Notes: a model not told the origin generated them from the sequence alone. Counted from the first letter of the stretch, positions 34,725 through 43,444 are shown. The stretch: 64,000 bases of DNA from Legionella micdadei (GCF_000953635.1 NZ_LN614830.1:735001-799000); one strand, 5' to 3'. Made by a program: numbers and translations.

Positions 34725-35940
34725 AATCTAATACCCTCCCTTGGTGTTCTTTATCAATGGCTATGGTTTGACTGAAATGAAGACTGAATTGATTTGGTAT
34801 AAAGCCTGAGTGGCTGCGGATGCTGGCTGGAACAAAAACCATATCGAAGCTGCCTTGTATTCTTTTCTCAAGCCAATCAGTAATTTTTTGGCTGCCCTCG
34901 TTGATGGCTCCACCTGCTGCGAAATGGGCTAAATCACCAGTAGGCGTGGCAATAGCAGAACCGCCTTCGGCTTGATAACTCATTTGCCATTTGGATAAAG
35001 CATTGCCGGCTCCTTGAATACCGCCAGCAGCCATGAAAGCAGCTAAAACTCTGGGAGCATTAGTGATGTATTGTCCTTTGATACAAGGATTGCCGAATTG
35101 GGTAGTCAGATAACCAATGCTGTCATTATTCACAAGCTCCGCTGAGCTTTTCATTTGTTCCTGACCAATACTGACGAAATGTCCGTCTTCAAAGACAAAT
35201 AAAGCTGAGGTGACATATGCGCGAACACAGCTGATGTTATCGAGAAAGGAGCCTACGCCAATGGAGTAACCGCTGATTTTCATACCGACAATTTCTTCCG
35301 GCAATTGCATCCCATTGGCTGTCATTAAATCGCCGCGGCTGACCATTGCGGTAAAAGGAAATAAGGGCTGCATCAGTTTGCCCTCAACAGGTACTTCACC
35401 CATTAGGGCAGACAAAAGCGTAACCTTGCTAAAATCACTACCTGCCGGAATGGTATAGAAGGGTGTTTTGGTTGGCGCTTCTTCTTTAATAGATGAGTCT
35501 TGGTCTGCAAATATTTTTCCTTCAATAGGGGCTTTATCCAGCAATCCATCCAGATCTTTGATTTGGCCAGATACAGGAGCTTGAGTGCCTTCCATGGGAT
35601 AAGATTGAGTTTGATGATCGGTAAGTGCTGAGAGCTTTTCTTTCAGCGTTTGCAATTCATCTTGTAGCGTATGGCTTGCTTCTTGTATGGGTTGCTTTAA
35701 TTGTTTTTGCAGCGATTTATTCTCCTTGTGCATTTGTTCCAACTTCTTTTCTGTTTCCAGAAGTCTTGCAGACACATCACGGATGTTGTCGTTGAATTGG
35801 CTGGTAATGGCTTCATGAAAATTGTTGGGATTTGGTGTGTCATCATGGATAGGCGTACTATGACGGTTATTGATAAGAATCATGACGACTGCAAAAACCA
35901 CCGATCCAGCTAAGATTTTAATGCCTTTGTTTTTGTTCAT
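34681..35940 (-). CDS. ICE transfer protein, PFL_4705 family (TraB/VirB10-like)
   Basis: 419 aa. One N-terminal membrane helix (KILAGSVVFAVVMILI), a coiled coil (about 48-105, LLETEKKLEQMHKENKSL), a linker, and a C-terminal VirB10-like beta domain (about 190-400). Like VirB10 it should bridge inner and outer membranes and gate the channel. ATGA overlap with the upstream gene shows coupling; the 3' end overlaps the lipoprotein gene. Confidence 0.9.
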   Translation of the reverse strand: MNKNKGIKILAGSVVFAVVMILINNRHSTPIHDDTPNPNNFHEAITSQFNDNIRDVSARLLETEKKLEQMHKENKSLQKQLKQPIQEASHTLQDELQTLKEKLSALTDHQTQSYPMEGTQAPVSGQIKDLDGLLDKAPIEGKIFADQDSSIKEEAPTKTPFYTIPAGSDFSKVTLLSALMGEVPVEGKLMQPLFPFTAMVSRGDLMTANGMQLPEEIVGMKISGYSIGVGSFLDNISCVRAYVTSALFVFEDGHFVSIGQEQMKSSAELVNNDSIGYLTTQFGNPCIKGQYITNAPRVLAAFMAAGGIQGAGNALSKWQMSYQAEGGSAIATPTGDLAHFAAGGAINEGSQKITDWLEKRIQGSFDMVFVPASIRSHSGFIPNQFSLHFSQTIAIDKEHQGRVLDYGYHQQKNFDNALR

Positions 35941-36713
35941 CGGCTGTACCTCGCATGTTGAGTAAGTGCTGTGGCAAAGGGTTGGTCAGAAACCACAAAG
36001 ACAGTTGTGCTTTCATGTTGATTCCGCGGAGGCAATTCACTTTTGGGATAGAAACTTGCGGTTTGCCAATGCCCCATGAGTTTTGAAAATTGCAATTTCA
36101 CGGGTTGATTCAGCAGGTTTTTTAAATCGACCGCGGTTACATAGAGGCTACCGCCACGCCATGAGGCCAGAGGGTGAGCTTCAATGCTTGCGCCATAAAA
36201 TAAGGGGATGGTTTTATTGGTTTGCATGGGCGAGCGATAAATACCCTCTGGAATATCTCTGACACGCTCTGGTGAGTACAAGGCTTGAATGGCAAAACGA
36301 GTGAGCTGTATAGCGTTGTATTCATATTGGCTTGCACTTGATTGATGGGTGACTTTGGGATCATCAATGAGGATTTCAATAGGTGTGGTATTAACAGCTT
36401 TTTCATTGGCTTTAAGGTTCAGTATGATGACTTCACCTTCGGGTAGGAGCTGCACAATCAAACGTGCATCGTTGAAGATATCTTTAGCCTTTAAATACAG
36501 ACTGCCTTTTACTTTCAGAATATCGAGGTTGTTACTCAGCTGTTGATCAATGATTTTAATGGCCAGGGGAAATTGAACGAGTCTTTCTTTGTTGATAGGT
36601 AATTCAATCGTTAAAGGGACTTTTTCCCAAACCAGATGTTCGCTTTGCAGGGCGTAGCTTACTTGCGTGAGCATAAAGCCAATTATTAATAATATGTGTT
36701 TAATGAGTTTCAT
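35937..36713 (-). CDS. ICE transfer protein TIGR03749 (PFL_4704, TraK/secretin-like)
   Basis: 258 aa if ATG 36713 is used. This start begins a signal peptide (MKLIKHILLIIGFMLTQVSYA) and follows a GGAG site, whereas the longer frame to 36827 lies inside the upstream gene. The beta-rich periplasmic protein corresponds to TraK, which pairs with the lipoprotein and TraB in the outer-membrane core. It overlaps the upstream gene by 14 bp. Confidence 0.88.
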   Translation of the reverse strand: MKLIKHILLIIGFMLTQVSYALQSEHLVWEKVPLTIELPINKERLVQFPLAIKIIDQQLSNNLDILKVKGSLYLKAKDIFNDARLIVQLLPEGEVIILNLKANEKAVNTTPIEILIDDPKVTHQSSASQYEYNAIQLTRFAIQALYSPERVRDIPEGIYRSPMQTNKTIPLFYGASIEAHPLASWRGGSLYVTAVDLKNLLNQPVKLQFSKLMGHWQTASFYPKSELPPRNQHESTTVFVVSDQPFATALTQHARYSR

Positions 36714-37356
36714 GGGATTCCTCCGTGTCGACCAATAAATCTTGTAAACGTTCTTCAGGACGGGTGTAGCCATCGAGAGCGAGTTGGAAAGGGTTGTGTA
36801 AACGAGACAAATTGAGTTTGACCACACGCAGGTGATAGGCCACTACCTTGTCGGCAATCACCATACCGCTGTTGTCTTTCAGTCTTTGAGTAATGCGCAG
36901 GATTAATTTCACCTCCCAGGTATCAGGACCAATTTTTCTAATATCTTGAGGCTCCATGAAACGATAGAGACTGGCTACTTGACTGCGGTCAAAGAGCTGC
37001 GCGTTTTTATAAGCTCCCAGCGTTTCTCTGAGTAATTGTTCATGACGAGGGGTAAAATAATAATGAAAGGCTTTGATATTTTGGTTAAATTCTTCTTTGC
37101 CTTTATTAGACCAGGTGTATAGTGTTGGTATTAATGAGGACACAAATCCTTGCACATATTCATTAGGGATATCGCTTGCTTTCATTAAACCGCCATTGGC
37201 CGCCATATTAGGACTTAGCCAAAACTCATAGCGTTTGGGCATGGTCATGAGGTTAATGATTAAGGCCAAAACGATGGCTGATAACAGGCCGATAAAAGCC
37301 AGTAACAAGCGATTATGGTGCTGTAGGCTGTCGATCTTTTTCCAATATTCAAACAT
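36700..37356 (-). CDS. ICE transfer protein, PFL_4703 family (TraE-like)
   Basis: 218 aa from ATG 37356 (GGAG nine bases before; a TTG four codons upstream is less likely). A single N-terminal membrane helix (LLLAFIGLLSAIVLALIINL) and a VirB8-like periplasmic domain (HYYFTPRHEQLLRETLG) fit the TraE-like scaffold of the inner-membrane complex. It overlaps the preceding gene by 8 bp. Confidence 0.88.
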   Translation of the reverse strand: MFEYWKKIDSLQHHNRLLLAFIGLLSAIVLALIINLMTMPKRYEFWLSPNMAANGGLMKASDIPNEYVQGFVSSLIPTLYTWSNKGKEEFNQNIKAFHYYFTPRHEQLLRETLGAYKNAQLFDRSQVASLYRFMEPQDIRKIGPDTWEVKLILRITQRLKDNSGMVIADKVVAYHLRVVKLNLSRLHNPFQLALDGYTRPEERLQDLLVDTEESHETH

Positions 37357-37711
37357 AAGGCTCTCCAACAGATTTATTCTTTTGCCACTGTCCTTGATAA
37401 TGAATCCAGGGCGAGTGTTTGAGCCTTAATCGCACCATCCATTGAATGGTTTTCTTCATCACATAACCATAAGGTTTGCCTGCTTTGATACGGGCGACTC
37501 CTTTTGGCCATACGGTAATGGAGAGGATGAATCCAATCACAAAACCGATGCAGCCAGCGGCCAGTGGATATCCTGCCATTGTTCCTAAAAGGATAAAAAG
37601 CAGGGTGGTTACTGGTGTTGTAGTGATGACAATCCAAAACAATTCACGCAGACTTAAGCCTTTCCAGGCTGGGAAGTCATGTGATAGATGGCGCGAAGAA
37701 GGCTGACTCAT
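37349..37711 (-). CDS. Conjugative transfer region protein TIGR03750 (TraL-like)
   Basis: 120 aa with two hydrophobic segments (about 23-45 and 48-68) and a basic tail, the layout of the small TraL-like membrane protein of this transfer class. Probably an inner-membrane channel component next to the TraE-like protein. Strong AGGAGGT-type ribosome-binding site before ATG 37711. Confidence 0.88.
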   Translation of the reverse strand: MSQPSSRHLSHDFPAWKGLSLRELFWIVITTTPVTTLLFILLGTMAGYPLAAGCIGFVIGFILSITVWPKGVARIKAGKPYGYVMKKTIQWMVRLRLKHSPWIHYQGQWQKNKSVGEPYV

Positions 37712-37722
37712 AATTTCACCTC

Positions 37723-38088
37723 CTATATCTTGAACTTGGTAATCATGGTGTAACCCACATAACCAGAAGCGATGCTAATGGCTAAATAGGTAATCCCCAT
37801 TACGGCAAAAGTACCGAAGGCCACCATGGAACCTTCGTTCTTTTTGGATTCTTCAATACCGTGTTGTACCGTGGTAATGAACTTGATAAAGGTCACGACT
37901 GCGGTGATGAACAGCAATAAGCCAAGACCCTGTTTGACGTAATTGCCTGTTACCGACATCATGCTTTTGGAACCGTCACCGATGTTGTCCGCATCAGAAA
38001 TTTTAGGGAACCAGTTATCTGCCAATAACACAGGGGCGTAAAAAAGATTGACAGCTCCTAGGTAGAGCGTGCGAAGCGTTGTTTTCAT
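37723..38088 (-). CDS. ICE membrane protein, PFL_4702 family
   Basis: 121 aa. A signal peptide (to about residue 23, PVLLADNW) is followed by two hydrophobic helices (about 54-75 and 90-113, VAFGTFAVMGITYLAISIASG). Small size, processed N-terminus and two helices resemble conjugative pilin precursors of the TraA/VirB2 type, so it is a pilin candidate. It overlaps the upstream gene by 4 bp. Confidence 0.85.
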   Translation of the reverse strand: MKTTLRTLYLGAVNLFYAPVLLADNWFPKISDADNIGDGSKSMMSVTGNYVKQGLGLLLFITAVVTFIKFITTVQHGIEESKKNEGSMVAFGTFAVMGITYLAISIASGYVGYTMITKFKI

Positions 38089-38351
38089 GTTGTCTCCTTA
38101 ACGAATAACACTAAAATGAAAATCATCAGGCCAATGACAAGCCTGACCATTCGAGAGCCGAAGTTCAGCAAGTATCCTTGTTGCTGTTTTTCCTCGGCTC
38201 CCATCATGTGGTTGACGCACCACATCACCGCTAAAATCACCAGGCTTATGGCAATAAAACGGATACTGCTGGAAAAGACTTGGGCTGAGATGTTGTTGCT
38301 GGCTTGTTTGAATGTTGAAGCAAACATTCTCGCTATTTCGTCTTTACTCAT
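38085..38351 (-). CDS. ICE membrane protein, PFL_4701 family
   Basis: 88 aa with two membrane helices (about 26-47 and 66-85, LVIGLMIFILVLFV) separated by a short Gln-rich loop. Matches the small DUF3262-type protein that regularly precedes the pilin-like gene in this class. One-base and four-base overlaps with its neighbours indicate tight translational coupling. Confidence 0.85.
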   Translation of the reverse strand: MSKDEIARMFASTFKQASNNISAQVFSSSIRFIAISLVILAVMWCVNHMMGAEEKQQQGYLLNFGSRMVRLVIGLMIFILVLFVKETT

Positions 38352-38677
38352 TAGGGTTTCCTCACAAAGTCCATTTCTAATGGTTTAAGTTTTCGAGGGG
38401 CAATGATGGGCTGGTTGATATAGTCAATCAGCCCGTTGCGGATGTTTAGCAAGTCCTCTCTCAATCCTGCGTGATGTTGTCCTTGGAGATCTTCAAATCC
38501 TTCTATTTGCAATTGGATACGAGCATTTGGTGTTATCTGTGTTTGCGCTTCATCAAGCAAAGGCATGATGGCGTTAAGCTGATTAATAATGCGTACCAGC
38601 GTTTCATTTAAATCAGGGTTATTCGCTGAACATTGCAGGCTTATTATCATTAAGGTCAGGCATAATATTCGTTTCAT
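38351..38677 (-). CDS. ICE periplasmic protein, RAQPRD family
   Basis: 108 aa with a short signal peptide (MKRILCLTLMIISLQCSAN). A helical region (LVRIINQLNAIMPLLDEAQ) is followed by a short motif where the usual RAQPRD signature is changed (ITPNARIQLQIEGF). Position between PFL_4701 and PFL_4697 genes supports the assignment. Small periplasmic transfer protein of unknown mechanism. Confidence 0.75.
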   Translation of the reverse strand: MKRILCLTLMIISLQCSANNPDLNETLVRIINQLNAIMPLLDEAQTQITPNARIQLQIEGFEDLQGQHHAGLREDLLNIRNGLIDYINQPIIAPRKLKPLEMDFVRKP

Positions 38678-38686
38678 GGTTTCTCC

Positions 38687-39319
38687 CTATAAGTATTTCT
38701 TAAAGCGGCTGGCCGTCATGGCTACCATTAACCCCATCAACAAACTGACAGGCACAAAGACATAAGCAGGGGTGATGCTAACGGGCAGGGCAAGCCACAG
38801 CATGAGTAAAATCACCAGTCCCTTTTTCAAATAGTGATTAAGCCTGTGGAACACATAGGAGGATTCACGACCTAAACAAGCAGTGCGTATCGCTCTTTGG
38901 TTTAGACCGTCAACCAGACCTGCAATCATGGTTAAAGCAAATAAGGGCAGGGCAGCGAATAGGATAATGAGTTTGATTAAAAGGCACTGGCTGCTTAATA
39001 AAAGGATCTGCAAGAATTGTTGTGATTTTTCGATTAAGTCCTTGGCAAGATCGTTGATGGCTAATTTGTTTAAATAAGGAATGGTAAATGCCCAATCTGG
39101 TTTGGCATTTAAAGGAAGTGCTGCCAGCAGTGAGCCTTGATAAACAGGGGTGATGGCCTCTCTTTGAGTGTTTACAAGGATATTCACTTTTTCAAAAGCA
39201 AAGGAGTAGCCATGCAGCAGCCATTGACTTAAAGCCCAGATAATAATCGCCAACCAACCTAAAAATAGTACTATGGTTAACTGTATGGTCATTTGTCTTG
39301 AATATTGCTTTACTGCCAT
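38687..39319 (-). CDS. ICE membrane protein, PFL_4697 family
   Basis: 210 aa with four hydrophobic segments (about 12-35, 105-135, 160-175 and 180-203). Corresponds to the DUF4400-type inner-membrane protein of genomic-island transfer systems. It overlaps the upstream gene by 10 bp and precedes the RAQPRD gene by 9 bp. Confidence 0.85.
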   Translation of the reverse strand: MAVKQYSRQMTIQLTIVLFLGWLAIIIWALSQWLLHGYSFAFEKVNILVNTQREAITPVYQGSLLAALPLNAKPDWAFTIPYLNKLAINDLAKDLIEKSQQFLQILLLSSQCLLIKLIILFAALPLFALTMIAGLVDGLNQRAIRTACLGRESSYVFHRLNHYLKKGLVILLMLWLALPVSITPAYVFVPVSLLMGLMVAMTASRFKKYL

Positions 39320-39741
39320 ACAGCCCCCTCAGCAATGATTAAGGGGTAATGTTGTTCGTGAAGGTATGCAAGCAATGGATCAACATTAACTGGTAATAAT
39401 GGTAGTTTGAATTTTTCTTGCAAAGCGACAATGGTTTCAAAGTCATTGACGTTGGTAATGAATCCTGTGGCCTGCATGGATTTTAATTCTTCTTGATGCT
39501 GCTCTAACCATTGAATGGATGCTTTATCTGCACCTATGACAAACAAGGGCATGTTTAATAAATTGGTATCCAATGTTTTGCGACTGACTTTGCCTGCGGT
39601 GGCTTTGCTTTTGGCTGGTACGCCTATGGGGCTGGACAGATTTAATTTTAATGACGCATCACTTTGTGACAGGGTTAACGGAATGACATTCATGCTATGA
39701 ACATTCAACGCGACCAATAGCAAGAGCAGAATCCTAATCAT
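39310..39741 (-). CDS. ICE transfer protein, PFL_4695 family
   Basis: 143 aa with a signal peptide (MIRILLLLLVALNVHSMNV). The conserved core (FVIGADKASIQWLEQHQEEL, then ATGFITNVNDFET and KFKLPLLPVNVDPLLA) is typical of this family of periplasmic transfer proteins. Its ATG overlaps the stop of the preceding gene by one base. Confidence 0.88.
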   Translation of the reverse strand: MIRILLLLLVALNVHSMNVIPLTLSQSDASLKLNLSSPIGVPAKSKATAGKVSRKTLDTNLLNMPLFVIGADKASIQWLEQHQEELKSMQATGFITNVNDFETIVALQEKFKLPLLPVNVDPLLAYLHEQHYPLIIAEGAVWQ

Positions 39742-40562
39742 TAAAATCTCCCTAAATCGACGACTTGCGAGTTTTTACCGTTGGCTATTAACAGTAATGG
39801 AGTTTGTTTTTTGGCAAGCGTTAAGCTTTCAAATTGTTGGTTGCCAGGGGTTAGGGTGATTTGTTGACTGGTTACTAATTGAATAGGGAGCTGATGTCGA
39901 TTCGCCCACAGTTGTATGGCGTTATTGTCCATATCCAGAAACAGCAGGTTAAGTTTGGTATTGGGAGTGCGGTTAATCGCGTCAATCAGTTGCAGTACAA
40001 TGGTAGTAACTGCATCATCAGATCTTATAAATAAATAGAGTGTTTCACCCGCTTTTAGTTGAATAGGTTGATGAGCATAGGGTGAGTAAGGGGAGGGATC
40101 AAAATCGCCAACCACGGGTACATCTTTAAACAGTTCGTTATAGGCTTTGTAAAAAGCATTGTTCCAAGCGATATTTTGCGCCACTTTTTGCGCTTCCTGG
40201 TGAGCAGCCAGGCTGGCAAAATGTTCACGCTCCACATCATCTCTGGCGTTAAGTCCAAGGATATCAATTGGTGTCATGCGCAAGTCTTTATAATAAACGC
40301 CACTCCTGCTCTGCATTAATTGCAGATAGCGTTTTTCTTCTTTTTCATTTAATCCCCAGGCTTTCGCTTCTTGCTTTTGAGCGTCATTTAGTTGGAAATC
40401 TTTTTCTTCGATGACTTCATCATGAAACTCAGTAAGGCCTGCTTTTGCCAAGGCATTGTCGGCTTGTTGCATGGGAGAGGTGGCAATACCAGGGATATAC
40501 AAACCAGCGAAGGCTTGTTGCCCAAGCACTAATCCCATGGCTAGAGTAGATAGCTTAAGCAT
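39741..40562 (-). CDS. ICE transfer protein, PFL_4693 family
   Basis: 273 aa with a signal peptide (MLKLSTLAMGLVLGQQAFAG). The middle contains the family motif WGLNEKEEKRYLQLMQSRSG and GVYYKDLRMTPIDILGLNAR. The C-terminal half is thioredoxin-fold-like but lacks a CxxC. Periplasmic accessory of the transfer apparatus. Overlaps the upstream gene by 8 bp. Confidence 0.88.
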   Translation of the reverse strand: MLKLSTLAMGLVLGQQAFAGLYIPGIATSPMQQADNALAKAGLTEFHDEVIEEKDFQLNDAQKQEAKAWGLNEKEEKRYLQLMQSRSGVYYKDLRMTPIDILGLNARDDVEREHFASLAAHQEAQKVAQNIAWNNAFYKAYNELFKDVPVVGDFDPSPYSPYAHQPIQLKAGETLYLFIRSDDAVTTIVLQLIDAINRTPNTKLNLLFLDMDNNAIQLWANRHQLPIQLVTSQQITLTPGNQQFESLTLAKKQTPLLLIANGKNSQVVDLGRF

Positions 40563-41139
40563 GGCTCACCTCATGTTGATTTAAGCGAACCAGTACATGG
40601 GCTTTATCTGCGTTTTCAAATTCTATGATTTGTTTGGCAAAGTCTATTTCAAAAACTGTCCAACCAGCTAACGCATCACCTTTTTCCAATGCTTGGGTTT
40701 TGTAGTGGTAAGCAAGAGATACAACGGGTATTTCTTGGATGCTGTCTATGCTTAATACTTTAAAGGGCAGTTGACTTGCAGAGAGCATTTTCACGGGTTG
40801 CTTTTTCTCATCTAAGTGGCGTAATAACTCCGTAATGCCTTCGAGTTGTTTTTTGATTGCACCTTGTTCTGTAGTAAATATCTCACCTAATTGATGCTCG
40901 TCTTTATTTTTCAGTTGCTGAACGAAGTTATTTAACTGGTTGAGGTTTTGGGTAATTGGCGATAAATCAGGTTGTTCTACAGGTTGTTTTAATTGTGTTT
41001 GAATAGATGTGAGTTGTTCGCCAAGGATATTTAGCTCATTATGATTTGCAGGCGATTGATTTTTTACACATACAAAAGCAATTAATAAAACATTTAAAAC
41101 AAGCAGGCTAAGCCATTTAACATCCAGATACTTTTTCAT
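40555..41139 (-). CDS. Hypothetical membrane-anchored coiled-coil protein of the transfer operon
   Basis: 194 aa. An N-terminal membrane helix (LSLLVLNVLLIAFVCV) is followed by a coiled coil with Leu/Gln periodicity (about 35-115) and a small beta domain at the end. This occupies the place where island systems encode pilus-accessory or PilL-partner proteins, but I cannot name the family. ATGA coupling to the PilL-like gene. Confidence 0.7.
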   Translation of the reverse strand: MKKYLDVKWLSLLVLNVLLIAFVCVKNQSPANHNELNILGEQLTSIQTQLKQPVEQPDLSPITQNLNQLNNFVQQLKNKDEHQLGEIFTTEQGAIKKQLEGITELLRHLDEKKQPVKMLSASQLPFKVLSIDSIQEIPVVSLAYHYKTQALEKGDALAGWTVFEIDFAKQIIEFENADKAHVLVRLNQHEVSHA

Positions 41140-41549
41140 CTTGCGCTCCTTGCAATCAGGCTAAAATTGATTTCCCTTAATAAATCGTCTTGTTTGAGCG
41201 TGAACAGTTGTTGCCCCACCAGTACCGTCAGGCCTCGCTCAATGGTTAGTGGCCCAAGATTTCTACTGACTTGTGGTAATGGTTGTTGAAAGACTTGTTG
41301 CAGGCTTTCGCTTTGCTTTTCTTTAGGAGTAAGGTGATAACCGGAATAACGTAACCAGTAATTCACTGCTTCCCCTATGGTTTGAATGGAGGCAGGAAAA
41401 TGAATCTGTTGTACGGTTTTCATGGGGTTAATTTGAGCGGCTAGTGGTTGATTGCTAACCGTGGCATAGCGGCTTACTTGGGTGATATTAGCTGCATGAA
41501 CTTGCAGACCACATAACACCAGGTTGAATAGCATAGTTTTTTTAAGCAT
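41136..41549 (-). CDS. PilL-like transfer protein (PFGI-1 class, N-terminal type)
   Basis: 137 aa from ATG 41549, which follows GGAGG by five bases; a second ATG directly before it at 41552 is also possible. A signal peptide (LFNLVLCGLQVHAAN) is followed by VSRYATVSNQPLAAQINPM and the segment YWLRYSGYHL, typical of the PilL domain that begins many island transfer operons. It is probably an outer-membrane associated pilus component. It overlaps the end of lvrC by 8 bp. Confidence 0.8.
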   Translation of the reverse strand: MLKKTMLFNLVLCGLQVHAANITQVSRYATVSNQPLAAQINPMKTVQQIHFPASIQTIGEAVNYWLRYSGYHLTPKEKQSESLQQVFQQPLPQVSRNLGPLTIERGLTVLVGQQLFTLKQDDLLREINFSLIARSAR

Positions 41550-41760
41550 CATCGCCTCCTGATTGATTTCTAAGTGCCTGCGCTTGTTCATGTTGTGCCA
41601 CGGCTTTGCGGACAAAGACTTCTTTACGTTCAATATCAACATGCTTAGGCGCTTCTATACCTAGCCTGATTAACCCCTCTTTTTCAGAAATCAGATGTAC
41701 TTTGATTCGGCCTTTATCAATGTAAATTGCTTCGCCGATACGGCGGATTAAAGTCAGCAT
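41542..41760 (-). CDS. lvrC: CsrA-family translational regulator LvrC
   Basis: 72 aa with the CsrA fold: MLTLIRRIGEAIYI, a diverged second strand (KVHLISEKEG), and IRLGIEAPKHVDIERKEVF. CsrA dimers bind GGA motifs in mRNA leaders. In Legionella this paralogue sits in the lvr cluster of conjugative elements, where it restrains element genes. The gene overlaps lvrB by 7 bp and the PilL-like gene by 8 bp, so it heads the transfer operon. Confidence 0.9.
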   Translation of the reverse strand: MLTLIRRIGEAIYIDKGRIKVHLISEKEGLIRLGIEAPKHVDIERKEVFVRKAVAQHEQAQALRNQSGGDDA

Positions 41761-42266
41761 GATGTTTTCTCCTTTTGGTCTTTAAAGAGGTAGTCTTTCA
41801 TTTGGTTGATATGCAGTTGAACGACCTGGGGATCGGTAGGGACATGCGGTTCAGTTTTTTGTTTGATCGCGTCTTGACGGGCTTGGATGCCTTTTTGGAT
41901 GTTAGTGCAATACTCATAAAAAATTGGCAGACAAGGCGGAACAGCTAACTTCTTTTTTATTTGTTCTAAAGCAAGTTTCAGTACTTGATTATCAAACTCT
42001 TTTAAACCTTCTGACCATTCACGTTTTGATAGTTCAAGAAAATTAGTGTTGCTGTAAGTTGAAACCCACAGATAGCCATAAATTGCAGCAAGTCGCAAAA
42101 ACAATGTATCCATTCTCTTATCGTACTCTGGCGTTGTCGAATGAGAGGACGTTGCTTCCTGGGGCTGATGGTTCATCAAAGTCGAAATCGAAGGTTGCAT
42201 CTTTGCAGGATTCAGTAATGATATCTGTTGCTGATTTTTTTCGAGAACGCGCTTGATTGGCTTCAT
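41754..42266 (-). CDS. lvrB: LvrB-like protein (replication-P/Vir region type)
   Basis: 170 aa from ATG 42266, which has AGGAG seven bases before it; ATG 42113, just past the lvrA stop, is an alternative. From residue 50 the core (DTLFLRLAAIYGYLWVSTYS, then FLELSKREWSEGL and LPIFYEYC) resembles the helical domain of phage replication-P type helicase-loading proteins. Position between lvrA and lvrC supports the name. The start chosen here gives a 149-bp overlap with lvrA in another frame. Confidence 0.75.
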   Translation of the reverse strand: MKPIKRVLEKNQQQISLLNPAKMQPSISTLMNHQPQEATSSHSTTPEYDKRMDTLFLRLAAIYGYLWVSTYSNTNFLELSKREWSEGLKEFDNQVLKLALEQIKKKLAVPPCLPIFYEYCTNIQKGIQARQDAIKQKTEPHVPTDPQVVQLHINQMKDYLFKDQKEKTSC

Positions 42267-43020
42267 TCTGCTGCTCCTCTTGGGTTTTTAAGGTTAGTAA
42301 TTCATCGTTCCAACATTTACGTGAAAGCCAGGTAGCTGGGTATTTCCAGTTTGGTAGCCACTCTCCGATGAACTCCATTTCTTCACGATTGTTAATTTGG
42401 GCTTGCAGGGCAGTTAGTATTTGTTCAACCAACTGTGCATCAGGTTTTAAGCAAGCAAATTCACGCCAGGCTTTAGTTCGGTCTTGTTTTAAAGGATAAA
42501 GAGACCAAAATTTTTCAAATTGCTGCTGTAAAAAAATAAAAAGATCTTTGGAGTTATGAGGTGTGTCGGGTTTTTTGTTTTGTGCTGTGTTGGGTTTTTG
42601 ATATTTCTCATCGTAACTTGATGATTTAATATTATTTTTATCGTTCTGGTTTGTGTCGGGTTGATGTGTCGGGTTTGTGATGGGTTTATTTTGAGCAGAC
42701 AAATCCGAATTGGCTAATAAGCATTTTAAAATGAGTTGTTTACCAATAGATTTGATCTCCACTAACCCAGCGCGTTCAAGCGCATAGATGATACGGCGTA
42801 ATTGCGGACGGCTAGGACTACCTGAATATTCAAAACCTTGGTGGGGTTCAACGTAAAGGGCTTCAGCAAGCTGTTGGTAGCTGATTTTGCGCTTAACCCC
42901 TACCAGAAAGGTATTGCGATCCATATACGGACGAATCCCCAGCAAATAGGCGGATTGCTGAATATAAGGCAATCCCATCAGTGCTGATAATTCATCGGTA
43001 TTAACAAACAAAAATCCCAT
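42118..43020 (-). CDS. lvrA: LvrA-like protein with N-terminal winged-helix region
   Basis: 300 aa. The first 95 residues (YLLGIRPYMDRNTFLVGVKR, then RPQLRRIIYALERAGLVEI) look like a winged-helix DNA-binding region of replication or regulator type. A polar Asn/Gln/Lys linker (about 105-165) leads to a DnaT-like C-terminal segment (FEKFWSLYPLKQDRTKAWRE, then WLPNWKYPATWLSRKCW). It is the first gene of the lvrABC-transfer operon, divergent from lvrR. Function inferred only from the known lvr cluster. Confidence 0.75.
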   Translation of the reverse strand: MGFLFVNTDELSALMGLPYIQQSAYLLGIRPYMDRNTFLVGVKRKISYQQLAEALYVEPHQGFEYSGSPSRPQLRRIIYALERAGLVEIKSIGKQLILKCLLANSDLSAQNKPITNPTHQPDTNQNDKNNIKSSSYDEKYQKPNTAQNKKPDTPHNSKDLFIFLQQQFEKFWSLYPLKQDRTKAWREFACLKPDAQLVEQILTALQAQINNREEMEFIGEWLPNWKYPATWLSRKCWNDELLTLKTQEEQQNEANQARSRKKSATDIITESCKDATFDFDFDEPSAPGSNVLSFDNARVR

Positions 43021-43092
43021 TTCGCTATTTCATCCTTAATAAGCACCGCTAAAAACAGCACTTGCACTATCAAATGATTTCAATTAGTATCA

Positions 43093-43119
43093 ATCAATAA
43101 CACGAAATGTGTTGTTGAT
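43093..43119. promoter_or_regulatory. Candidate LvrR operator between lvrR and lvrA
   Basis: An imperfect palindrome (atcaataacac and gtgttgttgat, five-base centre; 10 of 11 pairs) lies in the 166-bp divergent promoter region. This is where a cI-type repressor would control both directions. Predicted from symmetry and position only. Confidence 0.45.
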
Positions 43120-43186
43120 AACCCATTGTAAATAGGCGCTTTTTAGAGTCAATGGGGTATTTCCGTTTGATAGCAAATGAACCTAA

Positions 43187-43444
43187 ATGAACATGAAAAA
43201 AATTATTGGCAGTAGGATTACACAGGCTAGAAAGGCAAATGGGTTGACAATTAAGGTCTTGGCTGAGAGGACAGGATTAGGGGCTGCTAGGATTGGAAAT
43301 TGGGAGCAGGGAACTAGGAGCCCTGGGCCGGAGGAAGCGAGAGTTTTATCAAAAGAATTACAAGTTGCTGCTTCTTGGCTCCTTTGCTTGACAGATGATC
43401 CAAGAGGAGAGTTTGTGGAGCTGGTAAAATTATTTATATCTTAG
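43187..43444 (+). CDS. lvrR: LvrR: XRE/cI-like repressor of the lvr cluster
   Basis: 85 aa, an almost bare helix-turn-helix domain: GSRITQARKANGLTIKVLAE, GLGAARIGNWEQGTRSPG, and RVLSKELQVAASWLLCLTDD at the end. In Legionella elements lvrR is divergent from lvrA and represses element functions. Two ATG codons (43187, 43193) are possible starts; neither has a clear ribosome-binding site, so the mRNA may be nearly leaderless. Confidence 0.85.
   Translation: MNMKKIIGSRITQARKANGLTIKVLAERTGLGAARIGNWEQGTRSPGPEEARVLSKELQVAASWLLCLTDDPRGEFVELVKLFIS

Noticed and set aside
25212-41549. Dot/Icm or Lvh type IV secretion system
   Set aside because: Gene families and order match the genomic-island (PFGI-1/tfc) class, not dot/icm or the virB-like lvh cluster.
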